A stretch of 64,000 nt of DNA, taken from assembly GCA_024762925.1 (NCBI GenBank), contig JANTGM010000008.1:35743-99742 (forward strand), read 5' to 3'. A program made the position numbers and the translations under genes. Shown here piece after piece: positions 35,910 to 44,909 of the stretch (within the stretch, counting starts at the first letter, position 1; each line of letters opens with the position of its first letter). Source of the DNA: Kofleriaceae bacterium (lineage in GTDB: Bacteria > Myxococcota_A > Polyangia > Haliangiales > Haliangiaceae). The notes below the pieces were generated by a model. It did no database searches, was not told where the DNA came from, and saw nothing but the letters and a program-made list of their open reading frames with translations.

Positions 35910-37634
35910 CTATCCCGAGTCGCTGGGGACGAGACGCAGAGCAGCACGGTGACTGGTTAGTTGACCACGCACGGTCGCTATGAGTTGCTCGGGCCTGAAT
36001 GGTTTGGCGAGCAACTGCTCAGGCTTCGCGTCGATGTTCTGCAAATGGTCATCGGAATATCCGGACATGTACACGACGGGTAGGCCGGGGAATCGCTTGA
36101 CGAGTTTGGGCGCGAGCTCTGTGCCGCGCATGCCGGGCATTAGAACGTCCGTCAGGAGTAGGTCAATGGTTCCCCTGTGACCCTGTGCTGCTTGAAGTGC
36201 TTCTCTTCCTGAATGTGCCACGAGCACATGGAAGCCTTCGGCCTCGAGAATCCGTTTCGCAACCCTCGCAACAGATTCTTCATCTTCAACGAGTAGGATG
36301 GTGTACTTGCTTCGAGTTTCGACAGAGGGCTGTTCGTTGTTTTCGTGCTGCGGCGGATCGCGTAGCGGTAGGTAGGTCCGAAGGGTTGTTCCCCGTCCCA
36401 GCTCGGTGTCCAGTTCGATATAGCCACCGCTTTGTTCGGCAAACCCTCGCGCGGCGGCCAGCCCAAGTCCGGTACCTTTGTCGACATCCTTAGTAGTGAA
36501 GAAGGGGTCAAACGCATGGGCAGCAACCTCCGGTGTCATGCCCGAACCATTGTCGATGACTTCGAGTAGCGCGAAGGTCCCCGCCTCAAGATTCTCGTGG
36601 GTGGATAGCGCCTCGCTCGGGATGTCTTCAGTGCGCACTCGTATGTCTAGGCGCCCGCTCTTGCCCATCGCATCTCGGGCGTTGATGGCCAGATTGATGA
36701 GGACTTGTTCAAACTGCGTGGGATCGACCAAAACGAAGACTGGCTCTCGAGCTTGCTCGATGTGAAGCTCAATGTCTTCGCCCACAGCCTTGGCGAGGAG
36801 GGATGCGAGGGAGACCAGGTGCTCGTTGGCATCGATGAGAGTTGGGTGGAGTGGCTGTTTTCGGCTATACGCCAAGAGCTGCCGCGAGACATCCGAGCCT
36901 TTTTCCGCTGCGCTCTCGATTTCAGCAGCGAGTTCGAGCGCAAAGGCGTTGTCCTTGAGCGTCCTCTGAAGCATGACGGCGTTGTTGATGATCACCATCA
37001 AGAGGTTATTGAAGTCGTGTGCCACACCACCGGCTAGACGCCCAATGGACTCCAAGCGCAGTGCGTGATGGTCCTGTTTTTCGGCTTCGAGGAGACGTTG
37101 ATGCGACTGTTGGTTCCGCTGAATCTCGACGCGTTTTGTCGAGAGATTCTCCAATAGCTGTTGATAGGCCCTCTGGAGATTTCCGATTTCATCGCCCCGG
37201 GTGGTCTCTGGCGCAGAGGCACCTTTTGAAATGAATTGGGAGAGCCGAATGATAGGCGAAACAACCGCCCAGCGCAGAACAAAGACCATCCCTATCAGCA
37301 GCAGTACATAGCTAGTACCAAAGACAAGCAGCAGTCTGGTCAAGTTTGATTCATGGCGAATCGCGATGGGCTTGGAGTCGATGACAGTCTCTATGACACC
37401 GATTACGTCACCTCGGAGATTGGTCAGAGGACGAAAAACAACAACATCCGGATCGTGCTCAACGACCACGGAATTTGTGGTGAGCACGGTCTCAACAGCG
37501 GCGAAGTGTTGCCTCTTCGGAGTGGCGTTGAGTCGAGAGCGGATCGAGTGTGCCACGACGAGAGCGTCACGATTGAAGACCTCAACCCAACGAATGTAGC
37601 CCAGCTCGGAAAACTGTTCAGTGACACGTTGCAA
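35910..37634 (-). CDS. Hybrid sensor histidine kinase with C-terminal receiver (downstream part of a split gene)
   Basis: Contains a sensor module (GYIRWVEVFNRDALVVAHS to GVIETVIDSKP), a membrane helix (LLLVFGTSYVLLLIGMVFVL), HAMP-like linker, His in AGGVAHDFNNLLMVIINN, N-box LINLAINARDAM, G-box GTGLGLAAARGFAEQ, and a receiver with acceptor Asp in LLLTDVLMPGM. The frame is the same as that of the gene upstream (37677-38225) and is open without interruption back to the TGA at 37677-37679. The only candidate start before conserved sequence is TTG 37634, right behind a perfect 8-bp hairpin, and it has no SD. The upstream part supplies the first membrane helix and a second, similar sensor module. 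So this is either two genes or one gene broken, or read through, at TGA. Confidence 0.8.
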   Translation of the reverse strand: MQRVTEQFSELGYIRWVEVFNRDALVVAHSIRSRLNATPKRQHFAAVETVLTTNSVVVEHDPDVVVFRPLTNLRGDVIGVIETVIDSKPIAIRHESNLTRLLLVFGTSYVLLLIGMVFVLRWAVVSPIIRLSQFISKGASAPETTRGDEIGNLQRAYQQLLENLSTKRVEIQRNQQSHQRLLEAEKQDHHALRLESIGRLAGGVAHDFNNLLMVIINNAVMLQRTLKDNAFALELAAEIESAAEKGSDVSRQLLAYSRKQPLHPTLIDANEHLVSLASLLAKAVGEDIELHIEQAREPVFVLVDPTQFEQVLINLAINARDAMGKSGRLDIRVRTEDIPSEALSTHENLEAGTFALLEVIDNGSGMTPEVAAHAFDPFFTTKDVDKGTGLGLAAARGFAEQSGGYIELDTELGRGTTLRTYLPLRDPPQHENNEQPSVETRSKYTILLVEDEESVARVAKRILEAEGFHVLVAHSGREALQAAQGHRGTIDLLLTDVLMPGMRGTELAPKLVKRFPGLPVVYMSGYSDDHLQNIDAKPEQLLAKPFRPEQLIATVRGQLTSHRAALRLVPSDSG

Positions 37635-37676
37635 AGCTTCGCGGCTGCGAAGCTCCGCTTCTACGACAGAAGTGAT

Positions 37677-38225
37677 TCACTCCAGAACTCGCATCGCGAC
37701 CTCCTCGGCGTCGTTCTTGGGAAACTGCTGTTCATCGAGATCGACAATCGTCTCGACAACGCCAATCACAGCATCGCTGCTATTCAGAATCGGATCGAAT
37801 CGATTCAGGCGTCCTCGTTCGACATCGAGTTCTTCGAGAGCAACACCGCCCTTTAGGAGTTGTTGAACCATCTTTGCGTGATGGGCCATGGGGGGATTTC
37901 CCCGTCGATTCCGATCGGTATGGGCAATGACTCTTGCGTCTTCATCAAAGACTTCGATCCACCGCACACCTACCATGGTGCCCAGCTCCTCGGCGGTGGC
38001 CTGTAACAAGCGCCGTGCTTCTAAGCGGTCTACGAGGGCCGGCTCCGTGCTAGCTTGGACGATCGCCGGAAGTGTTTTGGTGGTCTCCGCCAACTCGGCT
38101 TCGTAGCTTCTGCGGTCGCTTTGGGTGATGATGAACGCACAGGTCCCCAAGCCGAGAACACCAGCGGCCAACGCTATCGCAAACAACTTCCCGCTGATGC
38201 CTAAGTCTCTCAATGGCCCCCGCAT
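37677..38225 (-). CDS. Membrane sensor module ending at an in-frame TGA (upstream part of a split kinase gene)
   Basis: 182 residues: a membrane helix (LFAIALAAGVLGLGTCAFII) and a periplasmic sensor (GVRWIEVFDEDARVIAHTD to GVVETIVDLDEQQ). This module is clearly similar to the one at the start of the downstream kinase (IRWVEVF...AHS...GVIETVID), so the two are tandem copies. The TGA at 37677 lies in the same frame as the kinase and sits inside a region that reads naturally across it (VAMRVLE-stop-ITSVVEAELRSREALQRV). The ATG at 38225 has GGAAGG upstream. Alone the product would be a membrane sensor with no output. Confidence 0.75.
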   Translation of the reverse strand: MRGPLRDLGISGKLFAIALAAGVLGLGTCAFIITQSDRRSYEAELAETTKTLPAIVQASTEPALVDRLEARRLLQATAEELGTMVGVRWIEVFDEDARVIAHTDRNRRGNPPMAHHAKMVQQLLKGGVALEELDVERGRLNRFDPILNSSDAVIGVVETIVDLDEQQFPKNDAEEVAMRVLE

Positions 38226-38448
38226 CTGCCCTTCCAGTTTACTCCTTCAAGGGAGCGAGAACAAGAAGAGGCCAGGCGTCTCGCCTAGGTGGGAGGCCTG
38301 AGCGACTGGGACGTATACCGAGTGTAGCGCGCAGGGCAATTCGCGTTTCTTCGTCGGCGCCCTGCCTGCCAATAGCACCCAACGTCTCAGCGATTGGGGC
38401 ATTGCGCCGAAGAGGGCTTGGAAGTGCGGAGATCACGGGGATTCGCAT

Positions 38449-39714
38449 CTATTGCCTTGCCTTGCCTGGGTCAGAAACCACGACCGGGTCCGCATCAGGA
38501 TAGCCAAGACCCCTAAGAATTTCCCCAAGGAGGAGGAGCGAGCCTGTAACCAATACATCTGCATCATGGGTGCGGGCACGCTGCAAAGCTCGCGTCGCAT
38601 CGTGCTCCAGCTCAACAGATTCGAATCCCAGGGCCCGGGCAGCCTCAGCAATATGCTCGGCTGGATATGCTCGGTCGCCCTGCCCCTGCGTTGCGATGAT
38701 GCTGAGAACGTGTGGCCGCAATGGCGCGAGAAACCCCGCAATCTCTTTGTTGGAACTCAGGCCAACGACAAGCACCATTTTTGCTTGCCCTTCGAGGAGT
38801 TCCGCCAAGGACTGCGCTGCCTGTGCATTGTGGGCACCATCCACCCACACCCCGGGGATTGCTTGGTGCATCCGTCCTGCAAGCTGCGCTGTCGACAAAC
38901 CATCGGTGAGGTGACGGTCCTCCCATGCAATCCCCTGCTCGTCTCGCAGAGTCCGGGCTGCCAGAACTGCGCACGCAGCGTTGTGGCGTTGGTGGTCTCC
39001 CAGCATTCGCAGATTTGGTGGCACGGCTGCGAGGTGCGTTCCATCCACCATGAGCGCGCGATCGGCCTGTGCCGCCAACAGCGCCCGAATCCGCGCTTCT
39101 GCTGAAAGGCCGATGATTGCAGGAACCCCCTGCCGGAAGATGCCCGCCTTTTCGAGGGCGATTTCCTCAAGCGTAGCGCCGAGAAACTCGCAGTGGTCCA
39201 ACCCGATTCCGGACACGATGGAGAGTGTCGAAGGAAGAGCGGTCGTCGAATCGAGCCTGCCTCCAAGCCCCACTTCGTAGATCGCCACATCAACCTTTGC
39301 TCGATCGAAAAGCCAAGCTGCTATGCCAGTGGCGTACTCGAAGAACGTGAGTTCGACGCCAAGTGCGCGTATGGCGTCAAAAGCCGCCATAAACTCCGCA
39401 CGTGTCGCCTTCTTATCGTCAATGCGAAACCGCTCCCGAATGGTGAGCAAATGCGGCGACGAAAACACCCCAACGCTAACACCTCCACAGCGCAGGATTT
39501 CCTCGAGAAAGCGCGATGTCGAACCCTTGCCATTGGTGCCAGCGACCTGCACAACGGCCCTTGGCCGGTGCTGAAGATTGAGCTTCTCCAGGCAATGACG
39601 CATGCGATCGAGGCCAAAGTCGATTCCCGCGCGTCGTGCAGCGAAGAGCTTTGTGAGGACTTTGGCATAAGCCGGCTCGCCACTGCCCGGCTCGCCACTG
39701 CCCGGCTCAGACAT
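38449..39714 (-). CDS. folC: Folylpolyglutamate synthase/dihydrofolate synthase
   Basis: Mur-ligase fold enzyme that adds glutamate to (dihydro)pteroate/folates. P-loop VAGTNGKGSTSRFLEE, FSSPHLLTIRERFRID, EVGLGGRLDSTTAL and WVDGAHNAQAAQSLAEL are diagnostic. Start ATG 39714 lies four bases after accD; an earlier in-frame ATG at 39744 overlaps accD. The first residues contain a short tandem repeat, GSGEP twice, from a 15-base DNA duplication near 39680-39710. accD-folC is a common gene order in proteobacteria. It fits with glyA nearby as part of one-carbon metabolism. Confidence 0.94.
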   Translation of the reverse strand: MSEPGSGEPGSGEPAYAKVLTKLFAARRAGIDFGLDRMRHCLEKLNLQHRPRAVVQVAGTNGKGSTSRFLEEILRCGGVSVGVFSSPHLLTIRERFRIDDKKATRAEFMAAFDAIRALGVELTFFEYATGIAAWLFDRAKVDVAIYEVGLGGRLDSTTALPSTLSIVSGIGLDHCEFLGATLEEIALEKAGIFRQGVPAIIGLSAEARIRALLAAQADRALMVDGTHLAAVPPNLRMLGDHQRHNAACAVLAARTLRDEQGIAWEDRHLTDGLSTAQLAGRMHQAIPGVWVDGAHNAQAAQSLAELLEGQAKMVLVVGLSSNKEIAGFLAPLRPHVLSIIATQGQGDRAYPAEHIAEAARALGFESVELEHDATRALQRARTHDADVLVTGSLLLLGEILRGLGYPDADPVVVSDPGKARQ

Positions 39715-39718
39715 TTTC

Positions 39719-40573
39719 TTACGCTTCGGCGCGTCGACCAGCAAACCAGCGAATCGTCCGTGACAGGGTCGCTTTCAGATCTTGGCGCTGTACCACCATG
39801 TCGATCATTCCGTGTTCCATGAGAAATTCGGACCGCTGAAAGCCTTCGGGCAGCTGCTGACGAATGGTCTGCTCAATCACGCGAGGCCCGGCAAAACCAA
39901 TCAGCGCATTGGGCTCAGTGATGATGACATCACCAAGCATGGCAAAGGAGGCCGCAACGCCTCCTGTGGTTGGATCCAGCAAGACAGAGATGTAGGGCAC
40001 ACCAGCTTCTTGAAGACGTGCTCGTGCAGCTGAGGTCTTGGCCATTTGCATGAGGGAGAGGACGCCCTCCTGCATGCGAGCGCCGCCCGATGCAGAGAAA
40101 ATGAGTGCCGGCACACGCCGCTCAAGAGCGCGCTCCAGTTGCCTTGTGATCTTCTCGCCCACAACGGAGCCCATCGAGCCACCCATGAACTCAAAAACAA
40201 AGAAGCCCACTTCGCAGGCGTGACCATCAATGGTCGCAGAGCCGCTCAAATAGGCGTCTGCCGGCCCACTCTTTGATTCCGCGCGCTTGAGCGAGTCTTT
40301 GTACTTCTTGGTATCGATGTGAAAGCTCAGCGGATCGGTGCTCTTCATGCCGGCGTCGTGCTCGACAAAGCTATCCTCGTCCACAATGAGGGCAACCCGT
40401 GTGGGGGTTGGCAGGCGCAGGTGATAGCCACAGGCTGTGCAAACCCGCAGATTCTCCTCAAGGTCGGTCTCAAAGAGAGACTCGCCGCACTGCTCGCACT
40501 TGGTCCACAGGCCGCTTGGAACAGACTTCTTGCCTTCTGCGGGCAACCCCTTCTTTCTGGACCACCATGCCAT
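39719..40573 (-). CDS. accD: Acetyl-CoA carboxylase carboxyltransferase subunit beta
   Basis: Starts with the family's four-Cys zinc ribbon (KCEQCGESLFETDLEEN, then CTACGYHL) and continues with a carboxyltransferase core (GGSMGSVVGEKITR, SASGGARMQEGVLSLMQMAK, VLLDPTTGGVAASFAMLGD, FAGPRVIEQTI). With AccA it moves the carboxyl group from biotin to acetyl-CoA to make malonyl-CoA for fatty acids. Length (284) is standard. accA is not in the window. Confidence 0.96.
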   Translation of the reverse strand: MAWWSRKKGLPAEGKKSVPSGLWTKCEQCGESLFETDLEENLRVCTACGYHLRLPTPTRVALIVDEDSFVEHDAGMKSTDPLSFHIDTKKYKDSLKRAESKSGPADAYLSGSATIDGHACEVGFFVFEFMGGSMGSVVGEKITRQLERALERRVPALIFSASGGARMQEGVLSLMQMAKTSAARARLQEAGVPYISVLLDPTTGGVAASFAMLGDVIITEPNALIGFAGPRVIEQTIRQQLPEGFQRSEFLMEHGMIDMVVQRQDLKATLSRTIRWFAGRRAEA

Positions 40574-40728
40574 GAGGGCGGAGGGTTACCGCGAACCTCG
40601 TGGGTGTGGCAAGGAGCCAGTGGGTACGGTGACCATTTTTCTTTACCGGATCCCCTCGGACCTGATATCCACCACGCAATGGCCTTCTAGGCAACTGACC
40701 AAGTAAGAGTTTTAGAGAGAGGCATCTA

Positions 40729-41040
40729 ATGAGCGAGTCTGTTCTTATCGTTGATGAAATCGCCAGCCGCCGGGATGAATTGTCCCGAGCTTTGGACGCT
40801 GAGGGATTCAGAGTTGTGCAATCTGATTCAGCCTCAGCAGCTGTGCGCGACATTTGGGAAAACCGATTTGTCGTTGTCCTTATCGCTTCGGTCCTCTCAG
40901 ACACGCGTCCACAAGCGCTCTCCGAGCAGCTCGTACAGATGGCTCCAGAAATCGAGACCCTGATCTACTCCAAGGGCGATGCGGCCCACAAACTCGCGCG
41001 CAAAGCCGCCAAGATTCGTGATGGCGAAGTTGCCGCGTAA
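40729..41040 (+). CDS. Pseudo-receiver domain protein
   Basis: 103 residues with receiver topology: SVLIVDEIASRRDELSRALD matches the first strand and helix, and SAAVRDIWENRFVVVLIASV matches the third strand. But the acceptor Asp expected at the end of that strand is replaced (VLIASV), the acidic pocket has only VDE, and the domain stops early, without the last helix. So it cannot be phosphorylated in the normal way. It has a GAGAGAGG SD. It ends exactly where the convergent glycosyltransferase gene ends (TAA abuts TAG). It may work as a phosphorylation-independent adaptor. Confidence 0.65.
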   Translation: MSESVLIVDEIASRRDELSRALDAEGFRVVQSDSASAAVRDIWENRFVVVLIASVLSDTRPQALSEQLVQMAPEIETLIYSKGDAAHKLARKAAKIRDGEVAA

Positions 41041-41733
41041 CTAGCGCGCCGTTGCGTGGCGCAAGATGCGCATGAGCTTGCGACCAGTGCCTTTGCCGCG
41101 CTTGGGAGTCTCGCTCGCCTCGGCCATTCGGGCAATCGGGACCTCCGCGATGTGCAAACCAAGTCGGACGGCTTTCACCATCATCTCGACGTCCCAGCCC
41201 TCGCCTTCCGCGCTCATGCCCAGGGCAACCAGCGCCGGATACCGAATGGCGCGAAAGCCCGAAAGCTCGGTGAAGTTGTGACCATACAGGACACCAATGA
41301 GCCCGAGCATCGCCTTCTCCCGAACTCCTGAGTGATTTCTCTGAGGCTCGATAGCTGTGGCAAGCACAAGTTCAGCAGACGCATTTTGGAGCGGAGCCAG
41401 GAGCTGGGGCAATCCGGCCGGATCTTCAGGCCCGAGTGGGTCAATGAAGATGACGATGCCAGGGCGATTGGGGAGAGCGTGCAGGTGCCGAAGCGCGCGT
41501 CGGCAAGCTCGTCCATAGCCGCCCTTTGGAGCCCTCAGCACCACCGCCCCCAGATCTCTTGCGACCTGACCACTGTTGTCAGTTGAGCCGTTATCGACAA
41601 CCACGATGGAGCGAATTCCACGCCTGGGAACACGCTCTAGTGTGCGCCTTAGGGCTCGCGCGCAATTGCGCGCCACCATCACAACGTCGACCAAAACTTC
41701 TGTGTCGGCTACCACGAGGCGGCAGCATAGCAC
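41041..41733 (-). CDS. Family 2 glycosyltransferase (DPM1/polyprenol type)
   Basis: 230 residues: VDVVMVARNCARALRRTLERVP, IVVVDNGSTDNSGQVARDLGA, KGGYGRACRRALRHL and a D-x-LGPEDP segment replacing the usual DxD (FIDPLGPEDP). It is short like dolichyl/polyprenyl-phosphate mannose/glucose synthases, with the ELSGFRAIRYPAL segment typical of that group. The exact start is uncertain (41733 or a later GTG), and it is divergent from purM by 53 bases. Confidence 0.8.
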   Translation of the reverse strand: MLCCRLVVADTEVLVDVVMVARNCARALRRTLERVPRRGIRSIVVVDNGSTDNSGQVARDLGAVVLRAPKGGYGRACRRALRHLHALPNRPGIVIFIDPLGPEDPAGLPQLLAPLQNASAELVLATAIEPQRNHSGVREKAMLGLIGVLYGHNFTELSGFRAIRYPALVALGMSAEGEGWDVEMMVKAVRLGLHIAEVPIARMAEASETPKRGKGTGRKLMRILRHATAR

Positions 41734-41786
41734 GCAGCCGGCAGGCGCTCTTGACCGCGCTACCCTGCGAAGGCACCCTCAGCGCG

Positions 41787-42818
41787 ATGGCACTCACGTA
41801 CAAGGACGCCGGGGTTGATATCAGCGCGGGGGACGCACTCGTTGAGCGCATTAAGCCCGTGGTCAAGGCGACCCACCGGCCTGAAGTCTTGGCGAACATC
41901 GGCGGTTTTGCTGGCATGTGTGGGCTGCCAACCGGCTACAAAGAGCCTGTGCTGGTGAGCGGCACAGATGGAGTTGGAACCAAGCTCAAGACAGCGCTGG
42001 CAACCGGACGTCATGAGAGCATTGGTGTCGACCTTGTTGCCATGTGTGTCAACGACGTCATTGTCACAGGTGCCGAACCTCTCTTCTTCCTCGACTACTT
42101 TGCGACGGCCAAGCTCGAAGTTGATGTTGCGGCGAAGGTGATCGAAGGCATTGCAAAGGCGTGCACCGAGAGTGGCTGCGCACTGATCGGCGGAGAGACC
42201 GCAGAGATGCCTGGCCTGTATCAGCCGGGAGAATACGATCTGGCGGGGTTTTGCGTGGGCGTGGTAGAGCGCTCGGAGATCCGCAAGGGCGATACTCTCG
42301 CAGCGGGTGACGTATTGATTGGGATTGCCAGCTCGGGGTTGCACTCCAACGGCCACTCACTGGCTCGCAACGTTCTCTTAGAAGAACTCTCACTCGACTA
42401 TGAGGCTACACCGGAACTTCTGCGAGGCGAGAGCGTGGCGGACGTGCTGCTCGAGCCCACCGTGCTCTATGTTCGCGCACTGCGAGGGCTCTCCGGAGCC
42501 AAGGTACCGTGGAAGTCTGCGGCCCACATTACGGGTGGCGGCCTCGTCGAAAACCCGCCGCGCATGCTCAAAGACGTGGCGACACTCGACATTGCACTCG
42601 ATGTCTCCGCGTGGTCGGTCCCTCCGGTATTCCCGCTCATCGCCTCGGCGGGCATAGAGACGTTCGAGATGCGCCGCACCTTCAATATGGGCTTAGGCAT
42701 GCTCGTGGTGGTACCTCCCGAGAGCGCAGATGAAGCAGTGCGAACTCTCGTGACACTTGGCTATGGGGCGTCCGTTGTTGGCGCTTTGTGTGCAGGTCAG
42801 GGTGAGGTGAGGTTCTAG
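41787..42818 (+). CDS. purM: Phosphoribosylformylglycinamidine cyclo-ligase
   Basis: AIR synthetase, fifth step of purine synthesis. YKDAGVDISAGDALVERIKP, VSGTDGVGTKLKTAL, MCVNDVIVTGAEPLFFLDYF, GGETAEMPGLYQPGEYDLAG and HITGGGLVENPPRML are all canonical. ATG 41787 is the family start; the longer frame upstream overlaps the divergent gene. purN follows after four bases. Confidence 0.96.
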   Translation: MALTYKDAGVDISAGDALVERIKPVVKATHRPEVLANIGGFAGMCGLPTGYKEPVLVSGTDGVGTKLKTALATGRHESIGVDLVAMCVNDVIVTGAEPLFFLDYFATAKLEVDVAAKVIEGIAKACTESGCALIGGETAEMPGLYQPGEYDLAGFCVGVVERSEIRKGDTLAAGDVLIGIASSGLHSNGHSLARNVLLEELSLDYEATPELLRGESVADVLLEPTVLYVRALRGLSGAKVPWKSAAHITGGGLVENPPRMLKDVATLDIALDVSAWSVPPVFPLIASAGIETFEMRRTFNMGLGMLVVVPPESADEAVRTLVTLGYGASVVGALCAGQGEVRF

Positions 42819-42822
42819 CAGG

Positions 42823-43428
42823 ATGCGCATTGCGATCCTAGTTTCCGGCTCGGGAACAAACCTACAAGCGTTGCTCGATGCTGCAGACTCGGGCAGGTTG
42901 CAGTCGGCGACCCTGGCGCTCGTGGTTTCAAATCGACCAAACGTCAAGGCACTGCAGCGGGGCGCCGCGGCCGGGGTCCCAACCATCGTTATTGATCACG
43001 AGGCATTTTCGACCCGCCATGAGTTCGAGGAAGAGCTCTTGCTTGCACTGCGTGAGCAAACGGTCGAAGCAGTGGTGCTCGCGGGCTTCATGAGAATTCT
43101 CAGCCCCTTTTTCGTCGAGAAGTTTGAACACCGCATTCTCAACACCCACCCTGCCCTCTGTCCCGCGTTCCCCGGCATTCGCGCGCCACAACAGGCGATT
43201 GAGGCGGGTGTAAAGGTGAGTGGTTGTACGGTGCACTTTGTCGACGCGGGCGTGGACACAGGGCCAATCATCTTTCAAGAGTGCGTAGCTGTTGAGCCAG
43301 ACGACACAGCGGCGACATTGCACGCGCGCATCCAAGCTCTTGAACATCGGCTCCTTCCGAAAGCGACCGAACTACTCGCTAGAGGTGCTCTGACCGTGCG
43401 AGATGGCCGTGTCGAGGTAAGGTCCTAG
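42823..43428 (+). CDS. purN: Phosphoribosylglycinamide formyltransferase
   Basis: Formyl-THF-dependent GAR transformylase. IAILVSGSGTNLQALLDA, VLAGFMRILSPFFVEKF, the catalytic NTHPALCPAFPG (His and Asn) and the Asp in HFVDAGVDTGPII are present. Length 201 is normal. purM-purN is a standard pair; the formyl donor ties in with glyA and folC in the window. Confidence 0.96.
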   Translation: MRIAILVSGSGTNLQALLDAADSGRLQSATLALVVSNRPNVKALQRGAAAGVPTIVIDHEAFSTRHEFEEELLLALREQTVEAVVLAGFMRILSPFFVEKFEHRILNTHPALCPAFPGIRAPQQAIEAGVKVSGCTVHFVDAGVDTGPIIFQECVAVEPDDTAATLHARIQALEHRLLPKATELLARGALTVRDGRVEVRS

Positions 43429-43433
43429 TCGCA

Positions 43434-44891
43434 ATGGCTACTCTCAGCTACGACGTGATTGTGCTCGGCGATGACCTTGCAGGTCTCTTTGCTGCGGCGC
43501 TCTGCGCCAGCCGAGGCATGAGAGTTCTTCTTGCGGAGCCGCGCAAGAACGTGAGCAGCTATCGCTTGGGAAAAGAGTCTGTGCCCACAGCCCCACTGGT
43601 CCTAGCCGGCTTGCAGCGCCCTGGTGCCGAGCGAGTGATTGCCGAGCTCAACTTCGATCACCTGATGCGACGGCGGCTTGAAACGCGCACTCCACCCTTT
43701 CAAGTGCTCGGCCCGAGGCTGCGTCTGGAAATGCACCCTGATAGACACCGTCTCGCACATGCGCTGCGGCGCGAACTAGGTGGCGGCAATGAGTGGCTCA
43801 TTGCCAGCGAAGCCGCACAACAGCCCCTCGATTCCCTCTTGACTGAGGATATCTGCATGCCGGGCACAGGATTTTGGGAACGAAGAGAGCTAACCAAACG
43901 CATGCCAGTGGTGCACCAGGCAAACGACGCCTGGATAAATAGCGAGCACAGCGACTCAGAAGAGTTCCTAGCCCGCGCTTGCACGCTTGCATCGGGAATC
44001 TGGGTGGGGGACGATCGCCTGGCGTGTTCTCGTGGCGTTGCCAATGCCTTGCAAGGAGTGCCCAGGCTCGGCGGGGAGGCCCAAGCCTGGCGTTCGCTCT
44101 TCCTTGATAAGTTGCAAGCACACAGCGGAGAGCGCCGCGTTCTCGTCCCAGAGACGATCGAATCGAGCTGGGGCAAAGTTACTGGGCTCACGAGCGTCGA
44201 TGACGAAGTCCGATGCGACCACATGATCGCAGCCATGCCCGTACAAGAGCTGGCGCCACTGCTCGGCGCAAAGGCGGCGAAGAAGCTCACCAACATCGGC
44301 CCGCTCCCCGAAGTCGCAGCCTTTCGCTACACGCTGAATCTCATCGTGCACGTTAGCGGCCTTCCCGAGGGACTCAGCGACTTGGCGGCCAGCATTCTTG
44401 AACCCGACGAGAGCCCTCTCGATGGCAACTACGCGCTCCTTAGCACGCGGCCGGCAACCAGTCCCGGGCGAGCGATTTTGTGCATCGAGGGCCTTGCATC
44501 CATCGCCCAGGACGGCCGCCCCAATCTCAAGGGCATGCGAGAAGCGCTCTTGGCGCACGCACAAGCCATCATGCCGTTTCTCGATAGCCACACGGAGATC
44601 GTCGATAGCCCACACGAGGCTTGCGCGAAGGGCATTGAGCGGGACCTTCACGAGCCAATTGCCCCAAAGCCCATTTGGACGAGCCCAGTCGATGACCATT
44701 TGGGCATGGGAGCATTGGCCTATGCCAGTGGACTCAAGCAGCTGTGGCTCGCAAGCGCACAGACCCTTCCCAGTCTCGGCCTCGAGGGACAGTTCATTGC
44801 CGCGTTCAGTGCTGCGAAGCTTGTGAGTGCGGGATCTTCCAAGGCCAAGTCGGCAGCAAAGCCCAGCGTCCTCTCAGCATCACGCAGCTAG
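43434..44891 (+). CDS. FAD/NAD(P)-binding oxidoreductase-like protein
   Basis: 485 residues starting with a Rossmann dinucleotide fold (YDVIVLGDDLAGLFAAALCA, then MRVLLAEP), slightly unusual in having GDDLAG where GxGxxG is expected. The organisation resembles phytoene-dehydrogenase-like amine oxidases, ending with LWLASAQTLPSLGLEGQFIA (a FAD-contacting end motif). The C-terminal 20 residues are Ser/Ala/Lys-rich. Because the second Gly of the GxGxxG is Asp, FAD binding may be weaker or lost. It starts five bases after purN, so it is probably co-transcribed with the purine genes, but its substrate is unknown. Confidence 0.65.
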   Translation: MATLSYDVIVLGDDLAGLFAAALCASRGMRVLLAEPRKNVSSYRLGKESVPTAPLVLAGLQRPGAERVIAELNFDHLMRRRLETRTPPFQVLGPRLRLEMHPDRHRLAHALRRELGGGNEWLIASEAAQQPLDSLLTEDICMPGTGFWERRELTKRMPVVHQANDAWINSEHSDSEEFLARACTLASGIWVGDDRLACSRGVANALQGVPRLGGEAQAWRSLFLDKLQAHSGERRVLVPETIESSWGKVTGLTSVDDEVRCDHMIAAMPVQELAPLLGAKAAKKLTNIGPLPEVAAFRYTLNLIVHVSGLPEGLSDLAASILEPDESPLDGNYALLSTRPATSPGRAILCIEGLASIAQDGRPNLKGMREALLAHAQAIMPFLDSHTEIVDSPHEACAKGIERDLHEPIAPKPIWTSPVDDHLGMGALAYASGLKQLWLASAQTLPSLGLEGQFIAAFSAAKLVSAGSSKAKSAAKPSVLSASRS

Positions 44892-44909
44892 CGCACCAGG
44901 CAGCTAGCG

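Noticed and set aside
39660..39714. 15-base tandem duplication in the 5' end of folC (GSGEP twice)
   Set aside because: Simple replication slippage in a non-conserved N-terminus; no functional meaning evident.
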